Made by a program: the position numbers and the translations under genes. Below the pieces are notes generated by a model. It searched no databases, was not told the origin of the DNA, and was given only the letters and a program-made list of their open reading frames with translations. 64,000 bases of DNA. Origin: CAZKSN01 sp964555585. Its GTDB lineage: Bacteria; Bacillota_I; Bacilli_A; RF39; UBA660. Positions 1 to 7,486 of the stretch are shown here, in pieces (positions within the stretch are counted from its first letter, which is position 1; the number at the start of each line of letters is the position of its first letter). Location of the stretch: positions 1-64,000 of the forward strand of contig CAZKSN010000002.1 in assembly GCA_964555585.1 (NCBI GenBank), in the 5' to 3' direction.

Positions 1-84
1 AAAATACATAGTTAAAGCTTTTTTCTGCTTTCTTGCAAATTTCCAGGTTTCTTTTAAATTTTTAAAAATTTCAATCCTTTTTAT
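1..84 (-). CDS. 5' end of an unidentified protein, cut by window edge
   Basis: The minus strand is open from about position 84 to the window edge and encodes a basic, amphipathic N-terminus that includes KETWKFARKQKKALTMYF. This resembles the cytoplasmic lead-in of a membrane protein such as an ABC exporter half-transporter, but that is only an impression. No ATG, GTG or TTG lies in frame. An ATA codon at 82-84 sits 9 nt after an AGGAG at 94-98, and a TATAAT lies immediately upstream (99-104). The start is therefore uncertain: it may be a rare ATA start or the frame may be damaged. Confidence 0.3.
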   Translation of the reverse strand, partial: MKRIEIFKNLKETWKFARKQKKALTMYF

Positions 85-181
85 ACTTTTTCACTCCTAT
101 TATATTGTAACACTTCTAAAAAAATAATTATAGTCTTAAATAAATTATTTTTTTATTGTATAATTAGTATGGAGGTTTTAT

Positions 182-556
182 ATGGATAATATAATTACAG
201 AATTAGAATTTGCATCTAGTTTATTTGCAAATATGAAAATAAATAATATTCATGAATTCAGAATTGATAAATTACATGAGGTAATTGTAGAAGAATTTAA
301 AAGTGATGATATCAGACTTTTATTTCTTGATCTTGATTACAATCTAATAGTCAGTACCGGATTATCTCATTTTCAAATAATTGGAGGAATATGCCAAAAC
401 TTAAGCTTTCATAATCCTAGAGCAAAAATAACTTTTAATAAAGAAGTTGCAAATGAATTATTAAATTCAAATAATGAAGTGACAAATGAGGTTACTATGC
501 AAATAGTAAGTGAATATATTAAAACTAATGGTTTTTCAAAAAAATTAAATATTTAA
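182..556 (+). CDS. Hypothetical protein, 124 aa
   Basis: I do not recognise this protein. It is acidic and soluble, with no signal peptide, membrane segment or cysteine cluster. Its middle (FLDLDYNLIVSTGLSHFQIIGG) is probably beta-rich. The start is well supported: a TATAAT at 159-164 and a strong GGAGG Shine-Dalgarno at 171-175 precede the ATG. The next gene starts 8 nt after the stop on the same strand, so the two are probably co-transcribed. Confidence 0.6.
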   Translation: MDNIITELEFASSLFANMKINNIHEFRIDKLHEVIVEEFKSDDIRLLFLDLDYNLIVSTGLSHFQIIGGICQNLSFHNPRAKITFNKEVANELLNSNNEVTNEVTMQIVSEYIKTNGFSKKLNI

Positions 557-564
557 GAGGTATT

Positions 565-969
565 ATGAAGGAAGAATTAATTGCACCCTGTGGAATGAAC
601 TGTACTTTATGTATTGGTTATCAGAGAGATAAAAATAAATGTATTGGATGCAAATATTTACCTGATAAACGATATGTTACAAAGGACAGCAAGAGCTGTG
701 TAATAAAAAATTGTGAAACAATTAAAAGAAATAAAACAGGATTCTGCTATGAATGTGATAAATATCCCTGTCAGAGATTAAAACAATTAGATAAAAGATA
801 TCGTACTAAATATGGTATGAGTATGATAGAAAATTTAAATAATATAAAAAATAACGGTATATCCAATTTTTTATCTTCAGAAGAAGAAAAATGGAAATGT
901 AAAAATTGTTCAAACTATGTTTGTGTTCACAAAAATTCTTGCATAAATTGTAAAACTATATATAAATAA
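565..969 (+). CDS. Cysteine-rich DUF3795-type protein
   Basis: The 134-aa protein begins with the hallmark APCGMNCTLC and carries further cysteine pairs (CIGC, CYECDKYPC, CKNC, CINC). This pattern is typical of DUF3795 proteins, which are thought to bind zinc or an Fe-S cluster through the N-terminal Cys-x3-Cys-x2-Cys set. No enzymatic function is established for the family. It follows the preceding small gene by 8 nt with an AGAGG Shine-Dalgarno (555-559), and ends 4 nt from the convergent RnfC-like gene. The extra C-terminal cysteine knot (CKNCSNYVCVHKNSCINC) looks like a second small metal-binding module. Confidence 0.75.
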   Translation: MKEELIAPCGMNCTLCIGYQRDKNKCIGCKYLPDKRYVTKDSKSCVIKNCETIKRNKTGFCYECDKYPCQRLKQLDKRYRTKYGMSMIENLNNIKNNGISNFLSSEEEKWKCKNCSNYVCVHKNSCINCKTIYK

Positions 970-973
970 TAGT

Positions 974-1888
974 TTAAATTATTTTTATTGCGATTACATC
1001 TTTTGTTACAACTGCTTCATTTCTTTCAATATTAATTTCAGTATCTTTGGTTATTAAAGATACTTTTTTTGCAATTGTCTTTATTCTCAATACAGATAAT
1101 ATATCCTCAATTGAAACTCCAATTTTTGTATACAGTACTTTCGTTTCAATATGATGTCCGAATACAGTAATATATTTTTCAGTTAAAACTTTATTATTTT
1201 TTAAAGTATTGTAAACTTCAAACAATTCTAAAAAATTATATACTACACATTCATTACACTTTTTACCATAAATTGACTTCGCTAAAACTTCATCTTTAAT
1301 ATTTTCTTTAGTAATAAAGATACTAAAATCTGTATATGTTCCAATATACTTTGATAAAGATTCCCTTAAAAAGTGATCTTTTGAATTTATAACAAAAATT
1401 ACTTTTATTAATTTAAATATGCTTTGTATGGCATCTGCGGCTTCTAAAAATTTATGAACATTTTTATTAATAAGATAATTATTAGATAAATCACTCTTTT
1501 TATCATAAGAAATATTGATAATTAAATATTTTTTGTTATTAAAGTTTCTATCTGTATTATAATATTTCAGTAATTCCTCAGCTTCATTCACTTTATAATT
1601 CAATAAATCTTTTTTTGAACCAATAATCTTTTGTCTTTTATCTCTAAAATCATTCTCTATAATCAATACATTATTTAATCCTGTTGTCGTCATTAATGAT
1701 TTTACACCAATTATTCTGCCAGATACCGTGGAAAATATATTTTCATTATCTATATTGCTTCCAAGATATGAACCGCAATAAATATTTTTGCTTTTTGGTA
1801 TTTTCAATGATTCCTTATTATCAAATGGTATATAAATATATTCCGGCATCATAAACGACAAATATCCTAGTTTTACTTCTTTGCTCAT
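974..1888 (-). CDS. RnfC-like protein lacking Fe-S motifs
   Basis: The 304-aa protein resembles the soluble parts of RnfC, the NADH-binding subunit of the Rnf ion-pumping oxidoreductase. Near the N-terminus, IYCGSYLGSNIDNEN followed by STVSGRIIGVK matches the barrel-sandwich-hybrid fold. Near the C-terminus, a VYNTLKNNKVLTEKYITVFG segment followed by GVSIEDILSVL matches the SLBB region. The CxxCxxCxxxC ferredoxin repeats that end genuine RnfC proteins are absent, and no other rnf genes are nearby. It is a stand-alone, shortened homologue whose activity cannot be inferred. A TATAAT (1905-1910) and an AGGAG precede the ATG. Confidence 0.55.
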   Translation of the reverse strand: MSKEVKLGYLSFMMPEYIYIPFDNKESLKIPKSKNIYCGSYLGSNIDNENIFSTVSGRIIGVKSLMTTTGLNNVLIIENDFRDKRQKIIGSKKDLLNYKVNEAEELLKYYNTDRNFNNKKYLIINISYDKKSDLSNNYLINKNVHKFLEAADAIQSIFKLIKVIFVINSKDHFLRESLSKYIGTYTDFSIFITKENIKDEVLAKSIYGKKCNECVVYNFLELFEVYNTLKNNKVLTEKYITVFGHHIETKVLYTKIGVSIEDILSVLRIKTIAKKVSLITKDTEINIERNEAVVTKDVIAIKII

Positions 1889-1918
1889 AAATACTCCTAT
1901 TAGAATTATATAATAAAA

Positions 1919-1949
1919 AAAATATTATGTAAATTAAACATAATATTTT
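1919..1949 (-). terminator. Terminator downstream of uvrC
   Basis: A perfect 12-bp stem (1919-1930 with 1938-1949) has a 7-nt loop and is followed by T residues on the minus strand. It lies 64 nt past the uvrC stop and just upstream of the promoter of the RnfC-like gene, so it separates the two units. The sequence is nearly symmetrical and could act in both directions. Confidence 0.7.
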
Positions 1950-2012
1950 TTATTTATTTTTAGATAATGCAAATGGTAATTCTTCTTTTAATATTTTGCC
2001 TTCAATCAATTT

Positions 2013-3767
2013 TTATATTTTTTTTAAGAAATTAAATAAAGTCTCTGATACAGCTTTTGGCAGTATTGCTTCCAGTTCTTCAATTGAAGCTTCCTTAATC
2101 TTCTTAAGAGAACCAAATGTATTTATCAATTCTTTTTTTCTTTTGTCTCCAATTCCCTCCACTTGATCTAAAATACTGTTTAAACTTCCTTTGCTTCTAA
2201 TCTGTTTATGATAATTTATTGTGTATCTGTGAACTTCATCACCTATTCTGGACAGTAAATAAAATACATTACTTTTTTTATCTACATTAACAATCTGCAG
2301 TGAATCTCCATCAATGAGTTCATTTGTTTTATGTTTATCATTCTTTTTCAAACCACATACTTTTATATTAAGATTAAAATCATTCAATACACTTTTACAT
2401 ACATTAATTTGATTGATTCCACCATCTACTATGATTAATTCCGGCAACCTTAAATGTTCTTTAATTGCCTTAAAATACCTTCTATAAATTACTTCTCTCA
2501 TTGCCTGCACATCATCATTTTTTTCAAAAGACATTTTAAATTTTCTATACTCTTTCTTACTGGGAAGACCATCAATAAAAACAACCATGCCGGATACAGT
2601 AAAAGTGCCGAATAAATTTGAATTATCAAAGATTTCAATAACATTCAAAGTATCTAATTTCAATAATTCTCTTAACTCCTCATTAGCCTTGTAACTTCTT
2701 TCATCATTTCTGTATATAAGCTCTATTTCATTTTCTAAATTTATTTTTGCATTTTCATAAGCCATATCAAGCAGTCTCTTTTTATTTCCTTTTTGAACAT
2801 TCAGTATTCTGGTCTTTAGTAATTCACCCAAAATATTACTGTCTATTCCTGCAGGAACCAGTATTTCCCTAGGAATTAAATTTTTCCTTTGATAAAAATC
2901 CAGAATATAATACTCTAGTTCATCTTTTTCTGTACTTATTATCGGCTTAATTGAACTGTTGCTTCCAATAAGCTTTCCATTTCTTAAAAAGAATACTTGT
3001 ATGGAAATATATCCTTTATTAGAATAATAGCTGAATATGTCTCTGTTTACCCCATCATTCAATTCTACCTTTTGCCTTTCAAAAACTATAGACATATAAT
3101 CTAATTCTTTTTTCAGTTCCAATGCCTGCTCATAATTTAAACTTTCTGAGTAATATTCTATTTTTTCTCTTATTTTATCAATTAAAATATCATCATTTCC
3201 ATTCAGTATACTAATTATTTCACTTTTCATTGCTGTAATATCTATTTCTTTTTTAATACAGAAACCCAGGCATTCATTAATGTGAAAATACAAGCATTCT
3301 TTTTTAGGCATTGTGATGCATTTTCTAAGAGGATATATTCTGTTTAAGAGATATACCAATCTTCTTGCAGCATATACATTAGGGTATGGTCCGAATAAAA
3401 GTTTTTTCCTTTTGCTTATATTCAACTCTCTTCTTACAATAAGTCTTGGAAATCTTTCATTAGTTAGTTCTATGTACGGATAACTTTTATCATCCTTTAA
3501 TAATATATTATATTTCGGGTTATATTTCTTAATTAAATTTAATTCTAAAATAAAAGCTTCCAGTTCACTTGAAGTCACAATGTATTCAAAAGATTTTATC
3601 TCACTTACAAGTACTCTGGTCTTTCCTTCCGTTCTTCCAGTGAAATAACTCTTTAATCTATTGAATAAGTTTTTTGCCTTGCCAACATAAATAATAGTTC
3701 CTATTTCATTTTTCATTAAATAGCAACCGCTTTTTTTAGGAACAATGCTTAATTCAGTTTTAAACAT
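2013..3767 (-). CDS. uvrC: Excinuclease ABC subunit C
   Basis: UvrC makes both incisions flanking a DNA lesion in nucleotide excision repair. In order the protein shows an N-terminal GIY-YIG nuclease (SGCYLMKNEIGTIIYVGKAKN, residues about 13-33), a UVR UvrB-binding segment (ESLNYEQALELKKELDYM), the RNase H-like 5' nuclease core (IEIFDNSNLFGTFTVSGMVVF; PELIIVDGGINQINV) and a C-terminal helix-hairpin-helix region (VEGIGDKRKKELINTFGSLK). Length is normal. I prefer the second ATG (3767): a GGTGA Shine-Dalgarno lies 6 nt before it but abuts the first ATG at 3773. Promoter elements are shared with a divergent intergenic region of about 40 nt. Confidence 0.95.
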   Translation of the reverse strand: MFKTELSIVPKKSGCYLMKNEIGTIIYVGKAKNLFNRLKSYFTGRTEGKTRVLVSEIKSFEYIVTSSELEAFILELNLIKKYNPKYNILLKDDKSYPYIELTNERFPRLIVRRELNISKRKKLLFGPYPNVYAARRLVYLLNRIYPLRKCITMPKKECLYFHINECLGFCIKKEIDITAMKSEIISILNGNDDILIDKIREKIEYYSESLNYEQALELKKELDYMSIVFERQKVELNDGVNRDIFSYYSNKGYISIQVFFLRNGKLIGSNSSIKPIISTEKDELEYYILDFYQRKNLIPREILVPAGIDSNILGELLKTRILNVQKGNKKRLLDMAYENAKINLENEIELIYRNDERSYKANEELRELLKLDTLNVIEIFDNSNLFGTFTVSGMVVFIDGLPSKKEYRKFKMSFEKNDDVQAMREVIYRRYFKAIKEHLRLPELIIVDGGINQINVCKSVLNDFNLNIKVCGLKKNDKHKTNELIDGDSLQIVNVDKKSNVFYLLSRIGDEVHRYTINYHKQIRSKGSLNSILDQVEGIGDKRKKELINTFGSLKKIKEASIEELEAILPKAVSETLFNFLKKI

Positions 3768-3807
3768 AGACATTCACCATTTATATTATATCAAATATTA
3801 TAAATAA

Positions 3808-3835
3808 TTGACTTTAATTTTAACTATGTTAGAAT
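3808..3835 (+). promoter_or_regulatory. Sigma-A-type promoter for the gene at 3859
   Basis: TTGACT (3808-3813) and TAGAAT (3830-3835) are separated by 16 bp. The predicted transcript starts near 3842, so the TTG at 3808, which opens the longest reading frame, lies inside the -35 box and cannot be the start codon. Confidence 0.65.
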
Positions 3836-3858
3836 ATAAAATTGTAAGAGGTGATACT

Positions 3859-4470
3859 GTGACCAATAGAACAAGTCCATTAGCTAGAGATTTAATAAGT
3901 GAACAAGTGACAGGTTATTTAAGAGCGGTTATTGAAAGTTCTCAAAAGTATATAAAAGAATATACAAAAAACAGTGCTTATAAATACAGAGTTATATCTC
4001 TTGATGACTATAATTATTTATTAGAGAGTGGTAAGAATAAAAACGAATATTTTGAATTAAGAAACTATTATGACGGCTACGTTGAATTAAATAGTGATGA
4101 TATTGAAGAATTATTAAGTCTAATATATGAATCTTTATTAACTTATGATTTAAGTGAATGTGCTGTTACGGGTAGTTTAAGTTTATTGATTACATTGCCA
4201 CTTAGAAATCTTCAAGCTGAAATTGATAATAAGAAAAAATTATCCATTGATGATCTAAGTAAAAAATATAAATTGAAAAAATGGAGTTATATTATTTTAG
4301 GTAATAAATGTTGCAGCATTTTAGAAGATTTTTTATGTGGTGTATGTGTTTCCTGGATTCATGATGATGAATTTGCAATCTACAATGATGAAGCAGATAT
4401 CTGTAGAATTACTGTTGAAGGAATAGATAAACTAGAAGAAGCTGAAATAAAAAGAAAGCTGGATAAATAA
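3859..4470 (+). CDS. Hypothetical protein, 203 aa
   Basis: I do not recognise this mostly helical, soluble protein. The start is placed at GTG 3859, giving VTNRTSPLARDLISEQV, because AAGAGGTGAT lies just upstream and a promoter covers the longer upstream reading frame. It has paired cysteines (GNKCCSILEDFLCGVCVSW) in the C-terminal half and an acidic surface. It is divergent from uvrC and ends in its own terminator, so it is probably monocistronic. Confidence 0.65.
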   Translation: MTNRTSPLARDLISEQVTGYLRAVIESSQKYIKEYTKNSAYKYRVISLDDYNYLLESGKNKNEYFELRNYYDGYVELNSDDIEELLSLIYESLLTYDLSECAVTGSLSLLITLPLRNLQAEIDNKKKLSIDDLSKKYKLKKWSYIILGNKCCSILEDFLCGVCVSWIHDDEFAIYNDEADICRITVEGIDKLEEAEIKRKLDK

Positions 4471-4480
4471 CTTTCTTTTT
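4449..4480 (+). terminator. Terminator overlapping the stop codon
   Basis: A 10-bp perfect stem (4449-4458 with 4471-4480) ends in a T-run, and the loop contains the stop codon of the preceding gene. It is followed within 10 nt by the -10 box of the next gene. Confidence 0.7.
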
Positions 4481-4489
4481 AATTTATGT

Positions 4490-4495
4490 TATAAT
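4490..4495 (+). promoter_or_regulatory. -10 box giving a probably leaderless mRNA
   Basis: TATAAT lies six bases before the ATG at 4502, so transcription should start at or next to the start codon. There is no Shine-Dalgarno. Confidence 0.5.
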
Positions 4496-4501
4496 ATTAA
4501 T

Positions 4502-4846
4502 ATGAAAATGATAAATGAAAGTTTTTATGAAATAAAAAAATCTAAATTCTATGGCTATTCTTATGAAATAAATAATATAAATGAAGTGGAAAGCATTCTA
4601 AATAAAATAAGAAGTGAACATAAGAAGGCAAAACATATTGTTTATGCATATAAAATAAATAATACTGAAAAGAAGTATGAAGCCAAGGAACCAGCGAACT
4701 CTGCCGGTAAACCTATTTTAAATATTATTAATGTTAAAAACTTAAATAATATTTTAATAGTTATTGTAAGATACTTTGGAGGTATACTATTAGGCAAGGG
4801 ACCTTTAACGAGAGCTTATTCTAAAGCAACTTCAAAACTTTTTTAA
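4502..4846 (+). CDS. IMPACT/YigZ N-terminal domain protein
   Basis: The 114-aa protein is the N-terminal UPF0029 domain of the YigZ/YvyE/IMPACT family. It shows the family block AKHIVYAYKI, the EPANSAGKPIL motif and VIVRYFGGILLGKGPLTRAY. Full YigZ proteins are about 200 aa with a second C-terminal ferredoxin-like domain (DUF1949). Here the frame stops right after the first domain, so this is a single-domain form. In eukaryotes IMPACT modulates Gcn2 signalling; the bacterial role is unclear. No Shine-Dalgarno precedes the ATG, which is consistent with leaderless expression. Confidence 0.85.
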   Translation: MKMINESFYEIKKSKFYGYSYEINNINEVESILNKIRSEHKKAKHIVYAYKINNTEKKYEAKEPANSAGKPILNIINVKNLNNILIVIVRYFGGILLGKGPLTRAYSKATSKLF

Positions 4847-4884
4847 TTTTTATGTATATTTTTATCCATAATGAATAATATATT

Positions 4885-4946
4885 AGTAGGACTACAATGG
4901 TTATAGAAATTCTATAATAAAAAAATTGTAGTCCTACTTTTTTTTA
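4885..4946 (+). repeat. Nested palindrome with T-run (copy 1)
   Basis: A perfect 14-bp inverted repeat (4885-4898 with 4925-4938) encloses a second perfect 8-bp inverted repeat (4901-4908 with 4910-4917). Eight T residues follow. It could be a strong terminator for the IMPACT-domain gene, but the two-level nesting is unusual. Its outer arm shares the core TAGGAC(T/C)AC with the next element. Confidence 0.7.
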
Positions 4947-4990
4947 AAAAAAAAATGGAATATTTTTATACTATATTGCAATAATATTAT

Positions 4991-5056
4991 TAGGACCACA
5001 TTTTAATATATAGATTTAGTTATCTAGTTTATTAAATATAAGTGGTCCTACTTTTT
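4991..5056 (+). repeat. Nested palindrome with T-run (copy 2)
   Basis: The outer arms TAGGACCAC and GTGGTCCTA (4991-4999, 5042-5050) enclose TTTAATA/TATTAAA (5002-5008, 5030-5036) and TAGAT/ATCTA (5011-5015, 5022-5026). A T-run follows at 5052-5057. The architecture is the same as at 4885-4946, with related outer arms but different inner ones. It lies directly against the end of the convergent methyltransferase gene. Confidence 0.65.
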
Positions 5057-5059
5057 TAT

Positions 5060-5698
5060 TTAAATCTTTTTTAAAAGATAAGATATCCATGATTTAGGTT
5101 TAGTAATTTCACTATGATAAAACTCTTTTATTATTTTGAAATTATTTTTTAATAATATTTCTTCAAGCTCATTTTTACTCCACTTTTTTCTAAATCTTAG
5201 AATGTTATTGTAATCTTTCTTTTCAAAGTAACCTTCAGCTGTTTTAGTATGAATTGTAGTGCATATTGCAAAAAAGCCATTATTATCCAACCATTTATAG
5301 ACTTTCTTTAATATTAAATCTAAATCCTCAGGTTCAAAACAATGAATAAAAGCCATCGCAACTATCAAATCATATTTGCTTTTAAGTTCAACTTTTAAAA
5401 TATCTTTATTTATAACATTTGTGTTTGGAGAATTCAATCTTATATATTTTACCATTTCATCAGAAAATTCTATAGCAGTTGTTTCAAAATTATTTTCTTC
5501 CATAACTTTCAAGAATTGACCGGCTCCCGCTCCCAATTCCAAAGCTTTATGGTATTTTGATAGATCAAATTCAGAAAAAATCAGATTTATCCAAGGTTCA
5601 TAAAATAAATAATTGTTTCCTCCAAATAAATCTTTATTTGAATATTCTTTTGCAACTAAATCATATGCCTTCTGATTAATTTTTAAATATTTTTTCAT
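5060..5698 (-). CDS. Class I SAM-dependent methyltransferase
   Basis: The 212-aa protein has the Rossmann methyltransferase motifs. Motif I is ALELGAGAGQFLKVM (about residues 62-76), followed by TTAIEFSDEMVKYIR (motif II, acidic SAM-ribose contact), YDLIVAMAFIHCF and a late ICTTIHTKTAEGYF region. It belongs to the broad Methyltransf_11/25 group, and the substrate cannot be told from sequence. The start has no Shine-Dalgarno. A TATAAT at 5708-5713 sits 9 nt before the ATG, implying a 5' UTR of about 3 nt. Confidence 0.85.
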   Translation of the reverse strand: MKKYLKINQKAYDLVAKEYSNKDLFGGNNYLFYEPWINLIFSEFDLSKYHKALELGAGAGQFLKVMEENNFETTAIEFSDEMVKYIRLNSPNTNVINKDILKVELKSKYDLIVAMAFIHCFEPEDLDLILKKVYKWLDNNGFFAICTTIHTKTAEGYFEKKDYNNILRFRKKWSKNELEEILLKNNFKIIKEFYHSEITKPKSWISYLLKKI

Positions 5699-5707
5699 AA
5701 CAAGACT

Positions 5708-5713
5708 ATTATA
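5708..5713 (-). promoter_or_regulatory. -10 box next to start codon
   Basis: TATAAT on the minus strand lies 9 nt before the methyltransferase ATG. The predicted 5' UTR is about 3 nt with no ribosome-binding site. Confidence 0.45.
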
Positions 5714-5727
5714 TCAAAATAAAAATT

Positions 5728-6063
5728 TTAGTCTACAAATAAAGCTTTAAATACTTTAAATATATTTGAAATACCCTTCGTCATAAATTTTTCAATAGCT
5801 GTACTGGTGTTTTTACCTAAATTTGAAATATTATTTGAATAATCTTTATAGGAACTTGAAACATAGTTTTCCATACTAATTTCTTTGCCTTCCTGTAAAT
5901 CCTTTTCAAATTGTTTTATAGCTTCCTCAGTAATTGTCTTCTTATTATATTGAGTAAATTCATAATATCCATTTATTTGAGTCAAATAAAAACATATATA
6001 TATTAAAAACAATATTATTAATACTATCAATACTATATTTTTTTTCTTTTTTTTAGGTTCCAT
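5728..6063 (-). CDS. Small membrane-anchored protein downstream of spoIIP
   Basis: The 111-aa protein has a lysine-rich cytoplasmic tip (MEPKKKKKN), one strong transmembrane helix (about residues 9-28) and an outside domain rich in charged and polar residues. Its gene overlaps the 3' end of spoIIP by 11 nt and is therefore translationally coupled to it. I do not recognise a family. Co-expression with a septal amidase suggests an envelope role, which is inference only. Confidence 0.7.
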   Translation of the reverse strand: MEPKKKKKNIVLIVLIILFLIYICFYLTQINGYYEFTQYNKKTITEEAIKQFEKDLQEGKEISMENYVSSSYKDYSNNISNLGKNTSTAIEKFMTKGISNIFKVFKALFVD

Positions 6064-7030
6064 TTTTCACTTCCTTTATAAATTCACTAATCTTCTTAGC
6101 TAAAACTTCACATGTATTGTAAACTTGTTCAATAGTGTTATCTACACCACCTATTTCAATAAGCATTGAATTCGGACTTAAATCTTGATTATATACACCA
6201 TTTACATTCTTACCGCTTTTTTTAAGTATTCCCCTACTTATGCCAGGATATTCTTTTTTTATATATTCATTTAATTTTGTTGCCAAGTCTAAATTCTTTT
6301 TATAATTTTTATTATCAAGCCCAACTACAAACAAGATTCTTGCAAATTCCTTTCCATCCTTTTCATACAGTGTTCCTTTTAATCTTGTAGAGTCTCTATG
6401 AATATCAATTAAATATTCTATGGTTTTATTTTTATTTAAAGTTATTTCTGCAAAATATCTACTTGCAACATAACTGTAATTGTATTTTAATTTACGTTTG
6501 TCCAGATATTCTTTTATATTAGCTGTTTCCACTATTGAAGGCATATTAAGTTCATTTAATTTTTCTTTCAATATGTATGAGGCTATCATCACATTAGGTT
6601 TTATACTGTAGTCGTAAAGAGTTTCTAGACTATACTCCTCCAGTTGATGCGTATTATATATATAAACAATTGGTTCTTTGACTTTTATTGGATTGGGATC
6701 TTCCACATACTCTGTTAAACTGTTTTCATAATTGAATAAATCTGTTTCCTCATCTGCTGAAAATACTTCTAAATCCTTTTTAGGTATAATTTTATTTAAA
6801 GAAACATATAAAATGTTTTTTGGAGTGGTAAGATTTATATCTAATTTCTTTATAAAATAATTTTCCTCATTCAAAATTTCCTTTAATGAACTATTCATTA
6901 AGATATCCTTAATGTTTATAATTTTCCCATTAAATAATATTCCTAAAAATATATAAAATGAAAAAAATAATATTAAAACATTTAATATAAATTTAATTTT
7001 ATTTTTTTTAAATATAAATTTTCTTTTCAT
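6053..7030 (-). CDS. spoIIP: SpoIIP-type amidase
   Basis: SpoIIP is a membrane-anchored N-acetylmuramoyl-L-alanine amidase/endopeptidase that thins septal peptidoglycan during engulfment. The protein has an N-terminal membrane anchor (about residues 13-33), a divergent linker, and the catalytic domain with VYIYNTHQLEEY (in place of the usual HTH-x-x-E block), LIDIHRDS and NSMLIEIGGVDNT near the C-terminus. The spoIIP/rpsT neighbourhood also occurs in Bacillus. Length (325 aa) is somewhat below typical SpoIIP. The ATG is preceded by TATAAT-N6 with no Shine-Dalgarno. Confidence 0.85.
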   Translation of the reverse strand: MKRKFIFKKNKIKFILNVLILFFSFYIFLGILFNGKIINIKDILMNSSLKEILNEENYFIKKLDINLTTPKNILYVSLNKIIPKKDLEVFSADEETDLFNYENSLTEYVEDPNPIKVKEPIVYIYNTHQLEEYSLETLYDYSIKPNVMIASYILKEKLNELNMPSIVETANIKEYLDKRKLKYNYSYVASRYFAEITLNKNKTIEYLIDIHRDSTRLKGTLYEKDGKEFARILFVVGLDNKNYKKNLDLATKLNEYIKKEYPGISRGILKKSGKNVNGVYNQDLSPNSMLIEIGGVDNTIEQVYNTCEVLAKKISEFIKEVKNGT

Positions 7031-7036
7031 AGTATA

Positions 7037-7042
7037 ATTATA
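7037..7042 (-). promoter_or_regulatory. -10 box, predicted leaderless spoIIP mRNA
   Basis: TATAAT (minus strand) is followed by exactly six bases and then the spoIIP ATG, so the predicted +1 is the A of the start codon. Confidence 0.45.
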
Positions 7043-7158
7043 TTAATTGCTTTATTAAAATTTTGTAGAAAAAAAGTAAAATAATAAATTTGGGAATAAA
7101 GATTGATTTTTCTACAATATTCTGGTAATATTATAACAGTTTCTAAGGAGGTGACTTT

Positions 7159-7422
7159 ATGGCAAATATTAAAAGTGCAAAGAAAAGAATACGTACAATT
7201 AAGAAAAAAACTATATTAAATAATGATGTTAATACTAGCATGAAAACTGCAATTAAGAAATTTAATAAATTAGTTCAGGAAGGTAAAATTGAAGAAGCTA
7301 AAAATAATTTAAGTAATGTCGTTAAAAAAATTGACAAAGCTCAAGTTTCAGGCATAATCAAAAAAAATGCTGGCAATAGATACAAATCAAATTTATCAAA
7401 GAAAGTTAATAATAAAAAGTAG
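7159..7422 (+). CDS. rpsT: 30S ribosomal protein S20
   Basis: The 87-aa highly basic protein starts MANIKSAKKRIRTIKKK, the canonical S20 N-terminus. S20 binds 16S rRNA early in 30S assembly. An AAGGAGGTG Shine-Dalgarno precedes the ATG. The gene is divergent from spoIIP and has its own terminator, so it is monocistronic. Confidence 0.97.
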   Translation: MANIKSAKKRIRTIKKKTILNNDVNTSMKTAIKKFNKLVQEGKIEEAKNNLSNVVKKIDKAQVSGIIKKNAGNRYKSNLSKKVNNKK

Positions 7423-7445
7423 GAGTTTAATACTACTTTTTTTTG
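7414..7445 (+). terminator. rpsT terminator
   Basis: A 9-bp stem (7414-7422 with 7433-7441) with a 10-nt loop is followed by a T-run. The left arm overlaps the rpsT stop codon. Confidence 0.8.
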
Positions 7446-7471
7446 ATTATAATAAAAATATTTGATATAAT
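7443..7471 (+). promoter_or_regulatory. Promoter of the transglutaminase-like gene
   Basis: TTGATT (7443-7448) and TATAAT (7466-7471) are separated by 17 bp. The -35 box overlaps the tail of the rpsT terminator. Confidence 0.65.
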
Positions 7472-7486
7472 GAGTTTGGTGGCTTT

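Noticed and set aside
1950..2009. A 19-codon frame (TTG start) just past uvrC, LIEGKILKEELPFALSKNK.
   Set aside because: It has a weak start, no ribosome-binding site and runs into the terminator; too short to call without conservation data.
3808..3858. TTG at 3808 as the start of the 203-aa gene.
   Set aside because: It lies within the -35 box of a promoter whose transcript would begin near 3842; GTG 3859 has a proper Shine-Dalgarno.
4885..5056. A tRNA or riboswitch in the palindromic interval.
   Set aside because: No cloverleaf, T-loop or known aptamer core can be drawn; the folds are simple nested hairpins.
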